Notes under the pieces: generated by a model
Told to the model about the DNA's origin: nothing
Database searches by the model: none
The model's input: only the letters and a program-made list of their open reading frames with translations
Program-made: the position numbers and the translations under genes
Part shown: piece after piece, positions 8,440-16,643 of the stretch
Layout: each line of letters starts with the position of its first letter
Position numbering within the stretch: the stretch's first letter is position 1
Assembly: GCF_015547515.1 (NCBI RefSeq)
Contig: NZ_JADMVE010000006.1
Coordinates: 204,609 to 268,608, forward strand
From: Eubacterium sp. 1001713B170207_170306_E7
GTDB lineage: Bacteria > Bacillota > Clostridia > Eubacteriales > Eubacteriaceae
DNA: 64,000 bases
Reading direction: 5' to 3'

Positions 8440-9467
8440 TGTTGGATGAGAAACGATCAGGCGCCAATTTGAAAGATTCACAGGAACTTAAGCTTGTGCA
8501 ACTATCTGAGATAGAGGCAGAGGAAGTCGAATGGCTTTGGTATCCTTTTATTCCTTTTGGGAAAATCACATTATTACAGGGTGATCCGGGATGTGGCAAA
8601 ACATTTCTTATTTTAAAGTTAATCGCATTATTGACACGCGGTTTGTCTTTACCGGAATGCAAGGGGGAGCCTCTGCCCCCTTTTAATGTGATTTATCAAA
8701 CCGCAGAAGATGGGATTGCAGATACAATTAAACCCCGACTGGAACAGGCAGGGGCAGATTGTGAGAAGGTGTTTGTGATTGATGAAAGCAAAAATCCACT
8801 TTCATTTGTTGATGCGCGGATTGAACAGGCAATTATTCAACAGAAGGCCCGCCTTTTAATTCTGGACCCCTTACAAGCATATCTCGGTGAGATGGTTGAT
8901 ATGAATCAGTCCAATAAAGTTCGACCGCAGTTTGCAAGACTAGCAGGTATTGCAGAGCGGACAGGCTGTTCAATTATTTTAATCGGCCATCTTAATAAAA
9001 AAGAAGGCACTAAAGATTTATATCGTGCACTCGGTTCAATTGACATTGCGGCTGCGGTTCGTAGTGTCCTGCTGGTTACAGAGGCAATGGAAAATAGAGG
9101 GCGTAAAGTTATGTTACAGTTTAAAAATAATTTAGCGCCGATGTGTCCCGGAATAGAATTTGAACTTGGAGAAGCAGTACACTTTTTGGGCTATACAGAT
9201 ATTCCAACAGATACTTTTTTGAAAGGAATGGAAAAGCTTCAAGAAAAATCACAAGCAGAAAAATTTAATAAAGCGCTTAAACGGATTCCAGAAATTTTAT
9301 CCGAGCAGGCAGATTTAAGAATGCCATCTACTGAAATAATTCAAAGACTAGTTGATGAAGGGATCGGGAAACGAACCGCAGATAAAGCCAAGAAAGAATT
9401 AAATGTTCTATCTGTCAAAGAGGATAATATCTGGTATTGGTATCTGGATCATCCAGCAGAAAGTTAA
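8439..9467 (+). CDS. RepA-like RecA-fold ATPase/helicase
   Basis: A 342-residue AAA_25/RepA-type ATPase. Walker A is GDPGCGKT at residues 48-55, and Walker B is LLILD ending at D143, followed by PLQAYLG. A sensor-like LIGHLNKKEGTKDLYRALGS block follows. The C-terminal 80 residues look like a winged helix (ADLRMPSTEIIQRLVDEGIGKRTADKAKKEL). Such proteins act as hexameric helicases in small plasmids and mobilizable elements. Nested inverted repeats directly after the stop could be its origin. No primase gene is adjacent within the element. Confidence 0.8.
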   Translation: MLDEKRSGANLKDSQELKLVQLSEIEAEEVEWLWYPFIPFGKITLLQGDPGCGKTFLILKLIALLTRGLSLPECKGEPLPPFNVIYQTAEDGIADTIKPRLEQAGADCEKVFVIDESKNPLSFVDARIEQAIIQQKARLLILDPLQAYLGEMVDMNQSNKVRPQFARLAGIAERTGCSIILIGHLNKKEGTKDLYRALGSIDIAAAVRSVLLVTEAMENRGRKVMLQFKNNLAPMCPGIEFELGEAVHFLGYTDIPTDTFLKGMEKLQEKSQAEKFNKALKRIPEILSEQADLRMPSTEIIQRLVDEGIGKRTADKAKKELNVLSVKEDNIWYWYLDHPAES

Positions 9468-9557
9468 GGATGCAAGGTTGTACGCTTCTATATAAATGCA
9501 ATCTTGAAATACTCTGTTTAAGATTGCATTTTGTAAAGAGTGTGCAATCTTGCATCC
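9468..9557. other. Nested inverted repeats after the Rep gene, candidate replication origin
   Basis: GGATGCAAG (9468-9476) is inverted at 9549-9557. Inside it AATGCAATCTT (9495-9505) pairs with AAGATTGCATT (9520-9530), and TGCAATCTTGCAT follows at 9543. Several TGCAA-containing units repeat in about 90 bp. The hairpin lacks a T-run, so a plain terminator is less likely. An origin bound by the preceding Rep ATPase is a reasonable guess. Confidence 0.45.
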
Positions 9558-9619
9558 TTTTCCAGAGATACAAAGAAAAAAGAAGCAGCCAAATGTCATA
9601 GGGTGTAACAAGCATTGGC

Positions 9620-9690
9620 TTTGTGTTGCCACGCCGCCGAAACAGGGGGCAAAGCCCCCTGCAACCCCCAGTTCATGAAAGGAGAAGCCC
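9620..9690 (+). other. Candidate origin of transfer (oriT)
   Basis: CAGGGGGC (9643-9650) and GCCCCCTG (9654-9661) form a perfect inverted repeat with a 3-nt loop. GCAACCCCC follows and CACGCCGCCG precedes it, immediately upstream of mobC and the relaxase gene. GC-rich hairpins of this type next to mob genes are typical of oriT in Gram-positive mobilizable elements. The GC-rich patch stands out from its AT-rich surroundings. Confidence 0.6.
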
Positions 9691-10032
9691 ATGAGAAATC
9701 GAAGAGAAACCATTCAAATAAGAGTACGGGAAGATGAAAAAAATCAGATTATCACCAACAGCAAAAAGTGCGGATTAAGCGTTTCCGAATACCTGCGGAT
9801 GCTGGCCAGAGGGTACGAACCGAAGCCGTTGCCCTCTTTCCAATATAGGGAATTGATGACCCTATTATACGATATTCAGAATGCTTTAGGCGATTATGAC
9901 GCCCCAAAAGCCATCGCGGTCTTAGAAGAAACCCTGCTTGAAATGCATGCCGTTTTAGCCCCGGAAAGGAGAAAAAACAATGGCCATCACCAAAATCTGG
10001 CCCGTCAAGGACAGCTTGAACCGTGTCATTGA
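9691..10032 (+). CDS. mobC: Relaxosome accessory protein MobC
   Basis: A 113-residue protein with an N-terminal ribbon-helix-helix (RETIQIRVREDEKNQIITNSKKCGLSVSEYLRMLA), the arrangement of MobC proteins. These bind oriT and help the relaxase open the strand. AAAGGAG lies 9 bp before the ATG. Its 3' end overlaps the relaxase gene by 53 bp in another frame, as is common in mob operons. Confidence 0.88.
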   Translation: MRNRRETIQIRVREDEKNQIITNSKKCGLSVSEYLRMLARGYEPKPLPSFQYRELMTLLYDIQNALGDYDAPKAIAVLEETLLEMHAVLAPERRKNNGHHQNLARQGQLEPCH

Positions 10033-11344
10033 GTATGCCAAAAACGTTGATAAAACCGAAAATCCCGACTTTTTAAACTCCGATCTCTATCAGGTGCTGC
10101 ACTACGCAGCCGATGAAAACAAGACCAAATTTGAACGACAATACTATGTAACCGGCATTAACTGCGCCGTCAAAACCGCCGGACAGCAGATGCAGATCAC
10201 CAAAGAAAGGTTTGGCAAAACAGGTGGAATCCTGGCCCATCACGCCTGTCAAAGCTTCAGACCCGACGAGCTTACACCCAAAGAGTGCCACACAATCGGT
10301 GTCAAGCTCGCGCAAAAAATGTGGGGCGACAAGTATGAAGTGATCGTGAGCACCCACCTTAATACCAACTGCCTGCACAACCATTTCGTCATCAATTCCG
10401 TCTCTTTCCTTGACGGAAAGAAGTACAATGAACGCAAAGCAGAATACCAGCGGCTGCGGGATACCTCCGACGCTCTATGCCGAGAACAGCATCTGTCCGT
10501 GATTGAAAACCCCACAAAACGCAAACGGAGTCCGGGCCTTTACCAGGCAGAAAAACAGGGAGAGCCGACACGTTATGCCCTTTATCGTTCCGATATCGAC
10601 GAAGCCATTGAACGCTCAATGACGATGAAAGAATTCTACGACTATCTGAGACAAAAAGGGTATCAGATTAAAGGGAAAATTGATTCCTGCGCGCTGAAGC
10701 TGCCACATTATCCACGCTTCACACGCTTTAAAACACTCGGAGAAGCCTACTCCGTGCTGCACATTCAAGATCAGATCTATAGACAAAGAGGGCCAGAAGT
10801 CCGGGAAAGAAGCAAAGAACCCATTTTATTCTTTGTACCCACACCAAAGAAATTACAGATCGAAGGCATACTGGGATTTGGAGAGGAGTACCGAAAACTT
10901 CGCAACCTTTACTTGTTTTTTTGCTACCAATTGGGGATCTATCCCAAAAACAAAGGACAGGTTTCCATGAGCCCTTATATCAAAGAAGAAGTCCGCCGCA
11001 TGGAAGAAATATCCCAGCAGACCATCTTTTTGTGCAAAAATCAGATCGATACCTATGAACAGCTCAAAGAAAAACAGGAAGAAATTCAGACAGAGATGGA
11101 TGATTTAATCAACAAAAGAAAGAAGCTTAACAACAAAATGCGGCGGGCAGAGCCAAAATCGAAAGAGCGATTTAGTCAGGAGAAAAAGGAATTGACGAAA
11201 CAGATTTCAGGACTTCGTAAGGACTTGAAGTTGGCAATCGGCGTTGAAAAACGAGCATTAGATATGGTTGAGCAGCTTGAAACTACATTGATCGCTATGA
11301 ATAAAGAGAAAGTGATTATTCATAAAAAAAAGAAATATCGATGA
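9980..11344 (+). CDS. mobA: Relaxase (MobA/VirD2 family, MOBP type)
   Basis: A 454-residue nicking enzyme that starts conjugal transfer. The N-terminal relaxase domain shows the candidate nucleophile Y19 in RVIEYAKN, the GGILAHHACQSF block near residues 82-93, and the metal-binding histidine motif H126, H133, H135 in STHLNTNCLHNHF. The C-terminal third is charged and coiled-coil-like (EQLKEKQEEIQTEMDDL onwards). With MobC, oriT and integrase it makes the element mobilizable. Type IV coupling and mating-pair genes are missing, so a helper conjugative system is needed. Confidence 0.93.
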   Translation: MAITKIWPVKDSLNRVIEYAKNVDKTENPDFLNSDLYQVLHYAADENKTKFERQYYVTGINCAVKTAGQQMQITKERFGKTGGILAHHACQSFRPDELTPKECHTIGVKLAQKMWGDKYEVIVSTHLNTNCLHNHFVINSVSFLDGKKYNERKAEYQRLRDTSDALCREQHLSVIENPTKRKRSPGLYQAEKQGEPTRYALYRSDIDEAIERSMTMKEFYDYLRQKGYQIKGKIDSCALKLPHYPRFTRFKTLGEAYSVLHIQDQIYRQRGPEVRERSKEPILFFVPTPKKLQIEGILGFGEEYRKLRNLYLFFCYQLGIYPKNKGQVSMSPYIKEEVRRMEEISQQTIFLCKNQIDTYEQLKEKQEEIQTEMDDLINKRKKLNNKMRRAEPKSKERFSQEKKELTKQISGLRKDLKLAIGVEKRALDMVEQLETTLIAMNKEKVIIHKKKKYR

Positions 11345-11547
11345 TAAAATAAATTTAAGTAATTGGATTAAGATTCGACATATAAGTATAAAGTATTAAA
11401 TACAAAATATTCATTGGAAATTTTTAGTTAGCTAAGAAACTTAAAAAATATATAGAAGAAAAAGAATAATGCCAATGAAACACTTAAGTTAAAGTCTTTG
11501 TTATGATTAAATTGTATTTTTATAGAAAATCACTAAACATAAAGTTC
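11345..11547. other. AT-rich gap between mobilisation genes and cargo
   Basis: About 200 bp of very AT-rich DNA after the relaxase stop. No gene, terminator hairpin or repeat was recognised. It marks the junction between the mobility module and the eut cargo. Confidence 0.5.
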
Positions 11548-11576
11548 TTGACAAAAATAAGTATCTAATATAGAAT
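11548..11576 (+). promoter_or_regulatory. Promoter of the eut regulon
   Basis: TTGACA (11548-11553), 17-bp spacer, TAGAAT (11571-11576). Transcription would begin about 10 nt before the first ANTAR hairpin, giving a constitutive promoter followed by conditional termination. Confidence 0.8.
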
Positions 11577-11593
11577 TAAAGAAAATTAAATAT

Positions 11594-11677
11594 ATGTTTG
11601 TAGACGGATACAAACATTTTGATAGGTTTACGATGTAGCAAACTGAGATAACTTTTGGGGTCTCTGTTTGCTTTTTT
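11594..11677 (+). promoter_or_regulatory. ANTAR-type dual-hairpin antiterminator and terminator before eutV
   Basis: Hairpin P1 at 11594-11617 has a 9-bp stem and the six-base loop GACGGA. Hairpin P2 at 11626-11643 has the loop GATGTA. The 3' arm of P2 (GCAAAC) is also the 5' arm of a terminator, AGCAAAC with GTTTGCT plus six T (11637-11677). P2 and the terminator are therefore mutually exclusive, as in EutV-controlled leaders. Binding of phosphorylated EutV to P1-P2 should allow read-through into eutVW, giving positive autoregulation. Confidence 0.85.
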
Positions 11678-11716
11678 GTTAGTATCGATTTTAAAGGTTG
11701 GCAGGACGGTGATAAG

Positions 11717-12319
11717 ATGGAAGAGGTAATATTGGACGATAAGAAAAAAACAACGGTTGTTATTGTAGATGATGAACCCATTATTATCATGGATTTAGAA
11801 GAGGTTCTGGAAAATCTTGGATACAAAGTAGTAGGAAAAGCGCTTGATGGATTTGAAGCCATTGAAATATGTCGCTATAAAAAGCCGGATGTTGTGCTTA
11901 TGGATGTTGAGATGCCTGTCCTTGATGGGTTTGCGGCAGCTAACTGCATTTTGGAAGAGGCCCTTGCTGAAACCGTAATTATGGTCACAGCATATAATGA
12001 TAAAAAATTTGTAGATCAGGCAATGGAGATAGGCGCTTCAGGATATTTGGTAAAACCCATTAATGAGCGTTCCATCATGCCTTGTATCAATGTCGCTAGA
12101 GCCAGAAGCAAGGAGATTATACACCTTAAGCAAGAGGTGAAGAAGACAAAGGAGCTTGTAGAAGCAAGAAAGATTATTGAAAAGGCTAAAGGTTTGATTA
12201 TGAAGAAAAAAAATATCAGCGAAAATGAAGCTTATGAGTATATCCGTTTGATTAGCAAAGAAAAACAGATTTCGATGCAGCGAGTCGCTGAAATTTTACT
12301 TAAGGGAAGACGAAAATAA
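11717..12319 (+). CDS. eutV: Ethanolamine two-component response regulator with ANTAR RNA-binding domain
   Basis: A 200-residue antiterminator. The receiver domain (residues about 12-125) has the acidic pair in VDDEP, phospho-acceptor D63 in VVLMDVEMP, T91 region VTAYND and K113 in GYLVKP. A coiled linker leads to a C-terminal ANTAR domain (about 140-197, KGLIMKKKNISENEAYEYIRLISKEK). Known EutV proteins bind dual hairpins in nascent RNA when phosphorylated by EutW and prevent termination. Two such targets are present in this cluster. Its stop overlaps the eutW start (TAATG). Confidence 0.95.
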   Translation: MEEVILDDKKKTTVVIVDDEPIIIMDLEEVLENLGYKVVGKALDGFEAIEICRYKKPDVVLMDVEMPVLDGFAAANCILEEALAETVIMVTAYNDKKFVDQAMEIGASGYLVKPINERSIMPCINVARARSKEIIHLKQEVKKTKELVEARKIIEKAKGLIMKKKNISENEAYEYIRLISKEKQISMQRVAEILLKGRRK

Positions 12320-13707
12320 TGTCTGTACTTATTCGAAATTTATGTGAAAAATATACTAATTTAACGGAAGAAGATATTGATATCATTATAGAAAAGTCAG
12401 AAGTACTTGCTGATATTGCCTCCAAAACAGATCAAGATGTTTTTATTGACTGTCCCTGCATTCAAATATCTGAGGCGGTGGTTGTGGCAGAAGCTTTAAA
12501 AAAAGATTCACTTTACCAGCTAAGTACGTTAGGTTGTATCGTTCGTGAGGAAGATGAACCTGCGGTTTTTAGAACTTTTCGTTCTGGAGAGGAAACTGAA
12601 GAGGTTGAAGCCACAATTTTTTCTTCAAGATTAGAGGGAAGAGTCATTCAAAATGTTCAGCCAATAAAAAATAAGGATAAAACCATTGGTGTTTTAATTT
12701 TTGAGAGACCAACCAAGGAAGACTGGCCTTTAAAAAGAAATACAAAAAAATTGATGGCAAATACAGCGGGAACTTTGCCTATTTTAAAAGACTGTGTCTG
12801 GATTACAGAGTACTTTGATGATGCGCTTATTATTGTAAGTGAAAATGGCGTGATTTTATACCGCAATACAGTTGCTGCTAAACTGTACAGAAAACAGGGA
12901 TATGTTTATGATATTTTAGGACAGGAATATTCAAAAGTTTCACTCCATGGTGAGTTACTGCCCAAAGATGGTAAACGCTCCGAAGCAGACATGAAAATTG
13001 GGGCTTACTATTATCGTATACGACAGTTCAATTTAAAGGATAAAGGCGTATTTTTAATTGTTATTCGTGATATTACAGAACTCAGAATAAACGAACAGGA
13101 GTTGATTTTAAAATCCACTGCTATCCAAGAGATCCATCATAGAATTAAAAATAATTTGCAAACAGTGCACAGTTTGCTCCGTTTACAATGGCGTCGGGCA
13201 AAATCAGTAGAGACACAAACCGCTTTATCAGATGCTATGAACCGAATCCTTAGCATTGCTACAACACATGAAAGCCTTTTGTATAGTGGAGTAGATGAGA
13301 TTAGTCTTTTTACCGTCATTGAGGAAATTAAAAAAAATTTTACGGACTTAATGAATTTGGAAAAGCAAAAAATTGAAATAGATGTGACAGGTGATGATCT
13401 GCGCGTTTCTTCGGATATTTCATCCTCCATTGCCCTGGTCATTAATGAATTGATCCAGAACTCATTGAAATATGCCTTTGAAAATCGAAAGAATGGACGA
13501 ATTACAATCGCTGTTTCCGAAGGAAATATGGGGTATGCCAATATAACAGTAACTGATAATGGGACTGGGTATGAAGTTCAGCAAGAAAATAAAAGCCTAG
13601 GATTAAAAATTGTCGAAAATCTTGTGCAGAATAAGTTAAAGGGAAGATTGGAAATTCAATCAGGGAATGGCGGTACACAAGTAACATTTGATTTTAAAAT
13701 TAAATAA
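12319..13707 (+). CDS. eutW: Ethanolamine-sensing histidine kinase
   Basis: A 462-residue soluble-looking sensor kinase, partner of EutV. The N-terminal half (1-155) is a cysteine-containing sensor region (DCPCIQI, LGCIV) of the EutW type. It is followed by a PAS-like segment (165-255), then a HisKA_2 box QEIHHRIKNNLQ (H273/H274) and a HATPase domain with the N-box INELIQNSLKYAF and the G-box DNGTGYE. No transmembrane segment is evident, so the signal is intracellular; ethanolamine is the known ligand of EutW proteins. It is translationally coupled to eutV. Confidence 0.92.
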   Translation: MSVLIRNLCEKYTNLTEEDIDIIIEKSEVLADIASKTDQDVFIDCPCIQISEAVVVAEALKKDSLYQLSTLGCIVREEDEPAVFRTFRSGEETEEVEATIFSSRLEGRVIQNVQPIKNKDKTIGVLIFERPTKEDWPLKRNTKKLMANTAGTLPILKDCVWITEYFDDALIIVSENGVILYRNTVAAKLYRKQGYVYDILGQEYSKVSLHGELLPKDGKRSEADMKIGAYYYRIRQFNLKDKGVFLIVIRDITELRINEQELILKSTAIQEIHHRIKNNLQTVHSLLRLQWRRAKSVETQTALSDAMNRILSIATTHESLLYSGVDEISLFTVIEEIKKNFTDLMNLEKQKIEIDVTGDDLRVSSDISSSIALVINELIQNSLKYAFENRKNGRITIAVSEGNMGYANITVTDNGTGYEVQQENKSLGLKIVENLVQNKLKGRLEIQSGNGGTQVTFDFKIK

Positions 13708-13711
13708 TGTG

Positions 13712-13790
13712 TTTATGCGATGAAGCATAAATGAAAGAGTGACGAAGCTCGGCATACAGATATTATTTCTGTTTGGCGAGCTTTTTATTT
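13712..13790 (+). promoter_or_regulatory. ANTAR-type dual-hairpin antiterminator and terminator before eutA
   Basis: P1 at 13712-13731 has a TTTATGC/GCATAAA stem and loop GATGAA. P2 at 13737-13750 has a GAGT/GCTC stem and loop GACGAA. The GCTC arm of P2 is shared with the terminator GCTCG...CGAGC (13747-13781), which has an inner ACAGA/TCTGT stem and is followed by TTTTTATTT. The architecture and the GAYGNA loops match the leader before eutV. It should gate eutABCLHQ by EutV-P. Confidence 0.88.
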
Positions 13791-13807
13791 TGAAGGGGTC
13801 GGAAATT

Positions 13808-15244
13808 ATGAAAGAAAAAGTTTTAAGTGTAGGTATTGATATTGGAACCTCAACTACTGAGATGGTATTCAGCCATATTATTATTGAAAATATTGCATCA
13901 AACTTCAGAGTGCCAAACATTCAAATTGTAGATAAAGAGATTATTTACCGCAGTCCTATTTATTTTACACCACTGCTGTCAAACGCTGTGCTTGACACGG
14001 ACGGAATCATGGACATCGTTAAAAAGGAGTACGATACAGCCGGTATTAAGCCAAGTGATGTACAGACAGGCGCAGTAATTATAACAGGTGATACTGCAAG
14101 AAAAGAAAATGCTGAAAATGTACTAAGGGAGATCAGTGATTATGCAGGTGATTTTGTTGTCGCGACAGCGGGACCCGAGCTTGAAAGTATTTTGGCAGGA
14201 AAAGGTAGTGGCGCCTCAGAATTTTCAAGAAGAAATAAAGGAACTATTTTAAATTTAGATATCGGTGGTGGCACAACAAATGTAGCGCTGTTCGAAAATG
14301 GAGAAGTTCTTGAAGCGAGTTGTTTTGACATTGGAGGAAGACTCATTCGTTTTTCAAAGGAAACAAATGAAATAGAGTATATTTTCCCCAAAATACAAAA
14401 GCTTTTTCAGGCGATGGGGATAACCGTCAAAGCAGGCGGCACATTAACCGATGATATGTTTGACAAAATAACAGAAGTTTTGGCGAAAGGGATAATAGAG
14501 ATTATTGATCCATCACAAAGAAGCTTTCTCATTGATTTTTTGGCGACTAATAAAATTGTAAAAGATTTTGTTAAAATTCCAGACTATGTTTCACTTTCAG
14601 GTGGGGTCGGTGATCTTGTTTATCAAGAGCTATTGCCAAAAACAAATGTATTTGGTGATATTGGCGTGCTACTGGCAAAGAAAATAAGAAAAAATTTAGC
14701 TAAAGGTGCTGTTAATGTCGTTAAGCCAGCGGAGACAATTGGTGCAACGGTTGTTGGCGCTGGAAACCACAGCGTTAATATAAGCGGAAGCACCATCACT
14801 GTCACCGCCAAAAACTGTCTGCCGATTGTGAATACACCGATCATGAAGGTTGATAACCCAATAAACTATACAGATGAAGAAATAAAGAAAACTTTTGAAA
14901 AAAAAATAAATTGGATACATGGTGAAGATACATCAATGAATATTGCGTTGGCTATTGAAAGTGAAAAAATGTTGACGTTCGATGAGATACAGTTGATGGC
15001 CAGAAAGATTATTATCGGGATGCAGCCGATTATACAAAAACAGGAAGCGCTTATCGTAGTTTTAAAAGTAGACTATGGAAAGGTATTGGGACAATCTATT
15101 CAGAAATATCTTTCTGAGGATAAGCAAATTATCTGTTTGGATGGTGTTAATGTAGGTAATGGCGATTACATTGACATTGGAAGACCTGTTGGAGTAGGAG
15201 AAGCAGTACCCGTTGTAATAAAAACAATAGCATTTAGTTATTAG
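13808..15244 (+). CDS. eutA: Ethanolamine ammonia-lyase reactivating factor EutA
   Basis: A 478-residue ASKHA-fold ATPase that exchanges damaged cobalamin on ethanolamine ammonia-lyase. The phosphate-binding motifs VGIDIGTSTTEMVF (near residue 6) and LNLDIGGGTTNVALF (near 155) are intact. The start at 13808 is used because GAAGGGGTCGG precedes it and the protein then begins like other EutA proteins. Upstream codons in frame lie in the terminator hairpin of the leader and are not coding. It stands 13 bp before eutB in the same operon. Confidence 0.95.
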   Translation: MKEKVLSVGIDIGTSTTEMVFSHIIIENIASNFRVPNIQIVDKEIIYRSPIYFTPLLSNAVLDTDGIMDIVKKEYDTAGIKPSDVQTGAVIITGDTARKENAENVLREISDYAGDFVVATAGPELESILAGKGSGASEFSRRNKGTILNLDIGGGTTNVALFENGEVLEASCFDIGGRLIRFSKETNEIEYIFPKIQKLFQAMGITVKAGGTLTDDMFDKITEVLAKGIIEIIDPSQRSFLIDFLATNKIVKDFVKIPDYVSLSGGVGDLVYQELLPKTNVFGDIGVLLAKKIRKNLAKGAVNVVKPAETIGATVVGAGNHSVNISGSTITVTAKNCLPIVNTPIMKVDNPINYTDEEIKKTFEKKINWIHGEDTSMNIALAIESEKMLTFDEIQLMARKIIIGMQPIIQKQEALIVVLKVDYGKVLGQSIQKYLSEDKQIICLDGVNVGNGDYIDIGRPVGVGEAVPVVIKTIAFSY

Positions 15245-15257
15245 AGGAGGAGAAGCA

Positions 15258-16625
15258 ATGCGATTAAAAACAAAGCTATTTGGAAAGGTCTACCAATTCG
15301 ATTCAGTTAATGATGTTCTGGCAAAGGCAAATGAGCAAAAATCAGGAGATATTCTGGCTGGAATTGCGGCTGAGTCGGAACAGGAGCGTGTAGCTGCAAA
15401 AGAGGTATTGAGCAATCTTTTAGTTTCAGATATCCGAAATAACCCCTGTGTTCCTTATGAAGAAGATGAGGTGACCAGAATTATTCAAGATGATGTTAAC
15501 GAAGCGATTTACAGTGAATTCAAGAATATGACGATTAGCGATCTAAGAGAGTATATCCTGGATTATAAAACATCGGAACTGGATTTAAAACGTATGGCAA
15601 GAGGTATCACATCAGAAGTTGCCGCAGCCGTTGGGAAGCTAATGGGGAATATGGATTTGATTTATGCTGCGCAGAAGATACGTGTGGAGGCTACTTGTAA
15701 TACCACCATTGGAAAAAGAGGCATTTTGGCCAGTCGGATTCAGCCGAATCATCCGACGGATGATCCGGATTCTATAAAATTGTCACTGTATGAAGGCCTT
15801 AGTTATGGGTGTGGTGATGCGGTTCTTGGACTAAATCCTGTTGATGATACTATTGACAGTTTGACACGCAGTTTGAATTTATTTGATGAAATAAAACGTG
15901 AATTGGAGATTCCAACGCAAATTTGCGTTCTGGGGCACATTACGACACAGATTGAATGTCTGAAAAATGGAGTTCCAATGGATTTAATGTTCCAAAGTCT
16001 TGCGGGAACTGAAAAAGCAAATTCTTCTTTTGGAATTGATGCCGAGATGCTGCAAACTGGAAAAGACCTAATGCTTAAGCAGGGGACGTCTATCGGACCA
16101 AATGTGATGTATTTTGAAACTGGACAAGGTTCTGAATTATCCGCTGAGGCACATCATGGTGTAGACCAGATGACTTTAGAAGCACGTTGCTATGGATTAG
16201 CTAAGCGATATCAACCTTATTTAGTTAACACGGTTGTTGGCTTTATTGGACCGGAATATCTGTATGATGGCAGACAGGTTATTAGAGCGGCTCTTGAAGA
16301 TCATTTTATGGGTAAAATACAAGGAATTCCCATGGGCGTAGACTCAACAATGACTTGTCATATGGATTCTTCATTTAATGATCTAGATATGCTTGAATCC
16401 CTTTTGGCTTTGGCTGGATGTAATTATTTTATGGGCATTAATGGCGGTGATGATGTGATGCTAAACCACTTAACATCTTCTTACCATGATATGGCAACAT
16501 TACGTGAAATGACGAATAAAAAGGTTATTCCAGAATTTGGGGACTGGTGCCGCAAATGGGGAATTATGGATGAAAATGACCATTTGACAGAGCTGGCCGG
16601 CGACGCATCAATCTTTTTTAAATAA
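15258..16625 (+). CDS. eutB: Ethanolamine ammonia-lyase large subunit
   Basis: Catalytic subunit, 455 residues, of the adenosylcobalamin-dependent lyase that converts ethanolamine to acetaldehyde and ammonia. The TIM-barrel signatures NTTIGKRGILASRIQPNHPTDD, GLSYGCGDAVLGLNPVDD and GINGGDDVMLNHL are clear. AGAGGAGGAG precedes the ATG. No adenosyltransferase gene (eutT) is present in the cluster, so cofactor supply must come from elsewhere. Confidence 0.98.
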   Translation: MRLKTKLFGKVYQFDSVNDVLAKANEQKSGDILAGIAAESEQERVAAKEVLSNLLVSDIRNNPCVPYEEDEVTRIIQDDVNEAIYSEFKNMTISDLREYILDYKTSELDLKRMARGITSEVAAAVGKLMGNMDLIYAAQKIRVEATCNTTIGKRGILASRIQPNHPTDDPDSIKLSLYEGLSYGCGDAVLGLNPVDDTIDSLTRSLNLFDEIKRELEIPTQICVLGHITTQIECLKNGVPMDLMFQSLAGTEKANSSFGIDAEMLQTGKDLMLKQGTSIGPNVMYFETGQGSELSAEAHHGVDQMTLEARCYGLAKRYQPYLVNTVVGFIGPEYLYDGRQVIRAALEDHFMGKIQGIPMGVDSTMTCHMDSSFNDLDMLESLLALAGCNYFMGINGGDDVMLNHLTSSYHDMATLREMTNKKVIPEFGDWCRKWGIMDENDHLTELAGDASIFFK

Positions 16626-16643
16626 TCTAAGGAGGATGAGTAA

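Noticed and set aside
8423-8662. Minus-strand frame opposite the Rep ATPase start
   Set aside because: Overlaps two coupled genes with good ribosome-binding sites and has no similarity or start signal.
11345-11593. Adenosylcobalamin riboswitch controlling eut, as in some enterococci
   Set aside because: No B12-box or associated structure was found in the 250 bp before the ANTAR hairpins or elsewhere in the eut cluster.
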